From contig JBLDXI010000003.1 in NCBI GenBank assembly GCA_047495785.1, positions 2,232,001-2,296,000 of the forward strand: a stretch of DNA of 64,000 nucleotides, given 5' to 3'. A model generated the notes under the pieces. It worked only from the letters and a program-made list of their open reading frames with translations. It did not search any database and had not been told where the DNA came from. The translations under genes and the position numbers were made by a program. Numbering within the stretch: position 1 is the first letter of the stretch; every line of letters starts with the position of its first letter. Below, in pieces: positions 57,001 to 64,000 of the stretch. The stretch is from Lepidodermella squamata (Eukaryota > Gastrotricha).

Positions 57001-60000
57001 TCAACGCAGAACCGCCGGCTGTAAAAACAGAAAAATATTTTAGAAAATAATACAAAAAATTTGAAAAATGACAATAAATGAATGTGCAGTGCAATAAGAT
57101 TAGAAAAAAATTATAAAATTATATTTAAAAAAATTGAATACAAAATAAAACCAAAAAAATTCATCTCAAGAAAATAAAATAAAATAAAATATTTAACAAA
57201 AACAAATACAATTCAAAAAATTCAAAAAAAATACATCAGGATAAGGCGAACCACAGCAAAAAATTGAGAAGATTTTAGAAAAATCGATGATTTTCTAACC
57301 GGAGATACCGAATTATTAGGCATTCTCTTCCATGTTTATCTATTGAAAACCTCATTTTACTCTTTCCTTGTTTTATCGTGAACTTATTTCTAATTTTTTG
57401 ACATATCAATAACGGCCTCTCAGCTCATCGAAAATCGATTTCCAGAATTCTTCATTCGAATTTAATATTGCTATTACTATTCTCATCCGTCTTAAATTTT
57501 TCGATTTAGCTTCATCTTTAATTGTTCTTATACAGGTTCCTTACCTGAAATAAAATTCAATAAAATTAAATTGAATTTAATAAACAGAATATCTTTTGGC
57601 GGAACCAAATTTGCCTGTTGCGGAACCAAATTTGACTGTAGCGGAACCAAATCGGCATTTTGCGGAACCTAATTTTAGGCAAGCAAACGGCCGCTTTTTG
57701 AATATTTCTACGAATTTGAGGCAATGCATGAATTCTAAAGTGAAGAATGCATCTTTTACAGAATTTTACGCTGACTTTAATGATGATTTATCTCAAATTA
57801 TGCTGATAAATCATGACAAGATTGAAAGCTTCAAAAAGTGGCTTTAGGCCCATTGAAAATTCCAAAATTTGGTTCCGCTAACAGGCAATTTTGGTTCCGC
57901 TACAGTCAAATTTGGTTCCGCTAAAAGTAAGACCCTTTAATAAAAATTAAATGAAAACATTGAAACTAATCAGTGCGCTGAAGAAAAGTTCATGCAGGTT
58001 TCAAATAAATTTAAGGTGATCTGAGGACTGGACAAAATGATAAGATATAACACTTCAAGATACCTCCATCATCATCAATGATAAACTCCGTGTCAAGGCT
58101 GATCAAAGCATCATTTTCCACTGGAGCATCAAATAATTATTCCAAAATCAAGTTCAATATTCTCGAAAAATTCACACAAATATTCGAAAAATGACTCACT
58201 TTTTGAGCATAAAACTTTTGAAACTAGCGAATCGAGTAGATCAGGATTACTCAGCGTTGAAAAATTGCTCAAAAACATAGTCGCCGGTTGAGCAACGCCT
58301 AGATCTGTCGCAGTCTGCTGTTGCGGGTACGGGCCCAAGGCGATGAAAACCGGCGTAATTCCCGCGACTTTCAACCGATCGGCCGTATCTCGCAAGTTGC
58401 CGCTTTGCCGCGTCGACGTGAAAATGAAACCAATTCGATTAGCCCCGGCTCGGCCGCCTGAGACCGGGCTGAAGCCGTCTGTTATCAGGGTTTCAAGGGA
58501 CAACCTCAAAGCCTGGGCTGTAGTACCTGCCCCGAGGGAATTATAGCTGATACTCGACAGAAAATCGAGCAGTTCTTGCGGGGTCGGGTTCGATTTCAGC
58601 GATCTAAACACCTGATTCAGCGACTGATAAATCACGCCGGCTTGGTTCAGCATCGGCGAAATGCTCAATTTTCGGATGAACATTTGCAGGAATTGGCGGA
58701 AAATTTCAAGGTCGTTCGGCGTCATTGAATCGCGGCTGAAATCGAGGACAAAGTACAGGTCGTTGTTGATGCATTTCTGCCCGGTGCATAGGTAGGCGAT
58801 GTAGAGGTACTGCTGGCACACTGTGCAGTTCATGAGGCCTGGGCACTGTTCGATCATCGATGATAACGTCCAGCTGTTCATTTTAAGCTCGCAGGCCGAT
58901 TTCCCAGCGCAGACTTGCGAGACATAGGAATACACGTCGTAGGCAGAACATTCGACCTAAAAGCAAAATAATAATGATTAAACTTCAAGAATTTGAAATA
59001 GGTACAGATAATTTTAAAAAAATTCATTAAAAATTGAAATTTTTAAAAATTCAAAATATTCTGACTATATTGAGGTTTCAGTTCTATATTCCATAGAGCG
59101 ATGTCCCAACATACCATGGGAATTTTTTCGTAACCTGGTACCCTACTGGTACCCCAAGGAGCGTAGAATAATTTTAGATACTTGCTTTCTATATTGCTGA
59201 TATCGAAAAAATCGATTTGTCAAAATCGATATTTGAAATCGATATCGGCTCGATTTTTTACGGTTTCGCCCCCTTAATTTTAAAATCCTCTCAGACCAAA
59301 AACTAAATTATTCAAAATTTTCATGAGTATCAACAATATTCGATACACAAATATTTTCAGTTTTTATGAAAATTTATGCAAATTTAGAGGGGGTTTTTAC
59401 TCACCTCTTCTCCGCCACAGTCGATAGGATTCGGCGTTTGGCAAGTTGTCTCAGTTTCGTAGCCAGTTCGCCCGAAATGAGCCGAAACCGCCGTGATTTG
59501 CTGGTTGAACCCGCAAATCAACGAGCCTCGATCGCCGAAGCAAATCGAAGTCATCGGCACAGCTGGAAACATTATTGAAAAAACGCATTAATCATCGAAA
59601 AATAATTCAATTTTATCCAATAAAACACTCGAAGCAAAAATTGTTAGAAAACGTTAGTTGACAGAAAACACCCAGCGGAAAGCAAGCTATGTAGAAACCT
59701 TCATCTGTAGGCATTCCAGGATAGAAAGGGCGAGGTGTGGTGGTAGGGGGAATAATTGGCCCAGCCGTCCCGTTGGGAGCAGCCGTCGCCTGGGTGGCCT
59801 GTGTAGCCTGGGTGCCCTGGGTGTCAGTAGTGACCGCACCACCCGGCGCCGTTATTCCACCCTCCTGACCGCCACCTGGCAAGGTTTCGATACGATTCGA
59901 TGACCTTGGAACTATTGATTACGAGCCACAGAAAGAGAAGGAAAAAATAGGAAGAAAAATTATAATAGAAAACAGTACAGAAAATAGGATGAAAGATGAA

Positions 60001-63000
60001 AACTGAAAAGAATCACTATTTATTTCCTTCCCTACCTGATTGAGTATAAGGCCCTGATGGCTTTGCGGTTTCGCCAGTGCTGGGTGAATATTGAGCTTGG
60101 GGAGACGAAGCACCCGGCCTCATTGTTGGCAGAGTGTCTGGGGTCTTCCCAGATGTTGACGGCAGATTGCAATCGGGACCTTGGCACTGAAAAATTGAGA
60201 TAAAAATTAATAAAAATCCCAGAAAATTTGTTTGTATCCCAAAAGCATGAAAAAAATTGAAATCCCGATAGCAGCTGTTAGTTCCATAAATTAAACAATT
60301 TCATAACATTTTATTTAAGAGAAAATTAAGGTAGAAGATATATCAGCACCCAACAACTAAAATAACGAACCGATTTTTTCAACAAAACAAAATTAAAGTA
60401 GGAAAACTGAACATAAAATGGATCAAGTTTTTTCGGTTTTTTCACAAAGCCCGCTACGAAAATGGACGTTTCCACGATTGGTGTTCCCGTGACTAATTCC
60501 GCTGCAAACCTCTTCATAGACGACCGAGTAGTAATTAGGCTCTGGAAACGGGTCGTGCAACATATTGGCGTCATCGAACGCGCCGACCGGGTACGAAAAG
60601 GCCCGGCGCCGGTTCACAAGGCCGAGCGCCGGCTTCGCGCCCGGCAACTTCGGACCCATGCGAATGCCGGCGAGGCGCGGTTTCGGGTGCGCGCCCGGCG
60701 CCTCTTCGACATACTCATCTGACGCTTGCTATTTTCGCAACAAATTATATTTATAAAATTAAAATTATCACAGGCGAGATGATAAAATAAATCAAAATAG
60801 TTGACAAATATAGGTTGGCGTGACAAAGCGCGTTTTTAGCCTTAAAAATTAACACAGTTACGAGCTAAAATAAAATCACACATGCTAAACATCAATCATA
60901 TAAATAATTAATCAATTAGGTTATTAATTAGTATAGCTTTTCAAAATCCATGAAGCGCGTTTTTTATGGTTTAAACCGAATGGCGGGTTTGAAAAAAATT
61001 ATAATACAACACTCAAATTCGAAACCTACGTCTTGTTCAGAGTGCTTTTTTGCCGTCTGTAATAGCCACGAAAATTTTCATGAGATCACTCGATAGAGAT
61101 TGAAACGTTTCACCCTCACAGCATTACTTTAAGAAATTCCATTTTTAAGGAAAGAGGCAAAGTTCTTACTCATCCGGTCGAAAAAATATTTGCGCATTTT
61201 GCATAATTTTTTCAAAAAAATACAGCCAATGATCAATCAGAATTTTATGGCGATTTATAGTTCCGGAATGGCCTTAAATGACCTTGGCGCAACAAAATGT
61301 AGACTATTTATTTGGCGAATACAGCGTTTTTTAATTATCTGGAATTTCATGATAAATATAAAATATCCAAATAAATTACCAAAAATCAGGCGTGATCTTC
61401 TACATAAGGTCTGATCATAACTTTGAGGTCAGTCGAAGTCATTCGAAGAAAATTATTTCTAGTACTTTTAATATTTTAATATTTTTAATGAATTTTAATA
61501 ATTTAAAAAAAAATTAATTTTTCAATTATGAAATTCGGTGATAAAGATATTTTTTCGTATTTTGTAATGAACTTCACAAAATTTCGGAAATTCAAAAATT
61601 TCTATTCTTCAAATGAAAATTTGTTATATTTTTCTAAAATCAATCAATCGACCGAAATCGATTTTAGCGAAAACGTACCATGATGATGAGATCGTACAGC
61701 TGTTTCGCCACAACTCCATCGACCATGCCGCGATACGTCAGCGGGTTAATCACGCCATTCGGCACATTGCTAACGTCACGGACGCTTTCCCAGTCCGCAA
61801 TTTTGCCAACGCAAATCACCACAACGTTGATACCATCCTCCTTGGCCGCATTCGACTCGTAAATCGACGCCAGCGTGTCGTTCAACGGGCATTGCGATAT
61901 CACGACAATGTAATTCAGCGCATCGGCTCGATTTCCGACACTCTGCGAGAACGCGTGGGACCGCGAGTAGCCGATTTTTTCGGCTAGCGCGCGATTCGTG
62001 CTCAAATCCGCGTAGGGCAGGCTCATCATCGCCTGGGTCAGCGCTTTTTTATCGACATAGCTATTCAGGCTGATAACAGTTTGCGGGCCGTCGATGCAGG
62101 AATAGGTCATGCCGCCGACTAGAAACGCATTCGGGCCAACAGTTGATAACTGGATAAATTGAGCCAGGAATTGTTTAACATTGTCGAAATCAGCCGGCGA
62201 TGTAGTAGCGCTGGACAGGTCGAACGTGAAGAAGACGTCCGCTTTTTGGCCCTTATCGAAAATTTTTGTGTAGACGAAATTGACGACACTGCCCCGCGAG
62301 TCGGCGCATGCGAGTGTTTGCGGTGAGCATTCGTTTGTGAATGGGTTGTACGTGAACGCCTGGCATGTTGATAACGTGTTGCAGGCGAGCGAGCAGCGTT
62401 GTAGCGTCGTTATTTGCTGCTGGCCGAAGACTTCGTTGCCGAAACACTCGCCAGTTGTCCGCGAATAGTCATGCCGAGCTGAAAAAAATAAAAAATTGAG
62501 ATTAAATTTTCAATTATATTAGCATATAATCATGGTCTTTGATCGTTCTTCAATAATAAAGTAAGGTAAAAAAATCATTTATTTTTAAGAAAAAGGGCTA
62601 TTTTCGAGGATTGAAAATTAGCCCTGAAAATTTCGATGATTTTATAAATTTTATCTGATTTTTGGCAATTAAAACATTTTTGCATTAAGTTGGACTATTT
62701 TAGCAGGTAATTTTGGAGGCTGATTTGCATAAGGAATGGCATTGAAAGTTTTCAGTTCTTTCCACCATTGGGTCTTAATTTAAAAAATATGACAAGATGG
62801 CGCTTCATCTGTTTTTCAAAAATTCGAGAAAAATACATCTCGGCGCATCATTTTTATAAAGTCCAAAATTGCCCGATTTTCACCTCAAATTCAGGTGAAT
62901 GGCCTGTAAAAACCAACCATGAGATTCTCATTTTTCTTTCTGTTACTGAGAGAGCAATTCTAGGAGAATGCCCACGTCTAAATTCGTCCCAAAATGATGA

Positions 63001-64000
63001 TTTGTTAGGGAAATATGAGGGGGTCCAGATCAACATCTGAGATCTGAGATGCACTGCTCATAATATTTCTCAAAAATTAAGTTTTGCTTCTATCGCCTTG
63101 GACCTTGCGCCATTCGAAAGCTCAATAGACGAGGAATTTCATGCAAAAAATCCTGTGTTTATATCGTTCGACGTTGCAAAGCTATTCACCTGCAAAGCCG
63201 AAAGTTTCCAAAGTTTCCCCGCGCTACGCTAGTAATCCTAAAAATCCACCTTGAAAATTATATATTTTTGCAAGGTCTTTTATTACAGCTTAGAGTTGAA
63301 TTTAAGCACTTTTCTGACTGCTCATATCGACATCAAGTTAAACGTTGGGATCGATATATTCCTAGAAGTTTCTAAATCATAGCGGAAAGAAAAGCAAAGG
63401 ACTTACTCATTTTTTCGTATGTGAATCTGTTCGGGGTAGTAACGTCAATCGCCTGGGACAGACACGCCCCTGTTCGGAGGAAGCACGTGCTTGAATCGGC
63501 TGCGTAGTCAAACGCATGACACTGGATATCAGTGAGGCATTTCGCTGAGCAAGACTCGACTGAAACGTTGACTAGCCGTTGAGTCACGGCGTCCTGGCCG
63601 CAAGTACCGGTGCGTTGCGCGAATTCGGGCACGGCGCACACGGACGGGCAGACGGGGCCGTAAATGATCGGCGTGGTGAAATGTTTCGTGAAATTGCGAG
63701 TGCCGGGCTTGAAAGAACCGCCGCTGACGGGGAAGATGAAAAACGGGCAAGTCCCGTTAGACGGGTACGCCATATCACCCAGATCGCCCGGGTTTAACGG
63801 CCGGGTGAACTCGATGACCTGTTGCGTGTCTATCATCGACACGTACTGGTCTTCGATATTCTGAACCGGGTCGTCGATGGGCTGGTTGTACCCGGTTGAT
63901 GTCGAGTCGATGAGGACAGAACGGCCGTCCTGTTCGACCCAGCCGACGACCAGGTCGGCGCCCAGCATCGACGGTCGGGTGTTGAAGCCGATACCTGACC
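54092..64000 (-). CDS. Large secreted mosaic protein: DOMON-PAN-PAN-vWA-SUEL-vWA-vWA-F5/8C-sushi-sushi (5' end outside window)
   Basis: Exons on the minus strand: 64000-63407 (runs off the edge), 62478-61679, 60718-60510, 60186-60036, 59911-59699, 59562-59405, 58956-58200, 57018-55777 and 54459-54092. Phases match at every join; a 31-nt exon at 61056-61026 or an alternative acceptor at 60714 is needed between the second and third. In order: a DOMON domain (MLGADLVVGWVEQDG), two PAN/apple modules (one per exon), and a vWA (FTFDLSSATT). Then come a Pro/Thr/Gly linker, a SUEL galactose/rhamnose lectin domain split over two exons (CFGDRGSLICGFNQQI; CAGKSACELKMNS), two vWA domains (VLDFSRDS; VDLVFGLVF), a discoidin (F5/8C) domain and two sushi modules. 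There is about 1.5 kaa in view and no C-terminal membrane span. A matrix or recognition protein is inferred. Introns of 1.2-1.3 kb hold miniature elements. Confidence 0.75.
54750..55494. mobile_element. Miniature element in the last intron of the mosaic gene
   Basis: The left end (GTCTAAAAATTTGAGCCACT) and the inverse of the right end (GGTCTAAATATATGCACCGC) match the ends of the element at 52553-52995. The core includes the 'GATACCGGAAATCGATATCGGC' type palindrome. It has no coding sequence. Confidence 0.55.
57593..57928. mobile_element. Inverted-repeat element with GCGGAACCAAATTTG subrepeats
   Basis: The left end repeats GCGGAACCAAATTTG-like units four times (57599-57670). The right end repeats the inverse CAAATTTGGTTCCGC three times (57875-57928). 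The frame 57596-57847 is made of this repeat (AEPN units) and is not a gene. It lies in an intron of the mosaic gene. Confidence 0.7.
61026..61056 (-). other. Possible 31-nt micro-exon of the mosaic gene
   Basis: The segment lies between TATTACAG and GTTTCG and encodes TAKKHSEQDV plus one base. It would restore phase between 61679 (phase 0) and 60718 (needs one base). A competing solution uses the acceptor ATGAG at 60714, in phase 0, so this is only a candidate. Confidence 0.25.
62700..63235. mobile_element. Diverged relative of the 47.4-kb element
   Basis: Colinear with the right two thirds of 47411-48183: 'TTTGGAGGCTGATTTGCATA', 'AGATGGCGCTTCATCTGTTT', 'GAGAATGCCC' and 'AAAGCCGAAAGTTTCCAAAG'. 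The terminal TACCGTAACG repeats are worn away. It lies in the first visible intron of the mosaic gene. Confidence 0.55.

Noticed and set aside
57596-57847. 83-codon frame with AEPN repeats
   Set aside because: The repeats are the terminal subrepeats of an inverted-repeat element inside an intron; the inverse copy follows at 57875-57928.
60510-60560. ITIM-like motif VVYEEV suggesting a cytoplasmic tail
   Set aside because: The exon splices onward into extracellular domains and no membrane span is seen, so the tyrosine motif is probably chance.

Overview
The window is nuclear DNA of a small-intron invertebrate. Spliceosomal introns of about 50-60 bp interrupt most genes, the DNA is AT-rich, animal extracellular domains (sushi, SUEL lectin, PAN, DOMON, vWA, F5/8C) are present, and there is one nuclear-type tRNA-Cys. 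An ecdysozoan (springtail, mite, tardigrade or nematode-like) fits, but the sequence does not settle the phylum. Many mobile-element remnants and miniature inverted-repeat elements fill the introns and spacers.

1-49 kb is a tandem island of two gene families. The first encodes small secreted proteins of 122-127 aa with an invariant four-cysteine frame (plus strand: 1522, 8087, 20166, 21844). The second, on the minus strand, encodes roughly 690-700 aa proteins with RING, a second zinc module, coiled coil, a conserved linker and about ten ankyrin repeats (here called RBCC-ANK). Genes of the second family lie at 2856-5968, 22647-25238, 26782-30708, 31175-38546 and 40592-49008. Remnants lie at 8790-8915, 15412-15737 and 16060-16520. 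All five share one six-exon structure with the same intron phases. Three times a plus-strand secreted gene faces a minus-strand RBCC-ANK gene or remnant, so the duplicating unit seems to have been the convergent pair. One RBCC-ANK copy is cut by a transposon in its last exon, and two others carry 1-nt reading-frame problems.

Between these lie a short proline-rich secreted peptide gene with CRE and TATA motifs (13279-13755), a secreted three-sushi protein with a large unrecognised C-terminal domain (17390-19270), fragments of a yellow/MRJP-like gene and of an L-type lectin gene, and LINE fragments.

49-64 kb holds a two-exon gene for a protein with five widely spaced C2H2-like zinc motifs (50361-52167). 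It also holds a large secreted mosaic gene running off the right edge (54092-64000): DOMON, PAN, PAN, vWA, a low-complexity linker, SUEL lectin, vWA, vWA, F5/8C and two sushi domains.

The combination of multiplying RING/ankyrin proteins, small secreted cysteine proteins, a proline-rich peptide and lectin/sushi/vWA mosaics resembles an innate-immunity or recognition locus. That functional reading is inference; domain calls rest on motifs read by eye.
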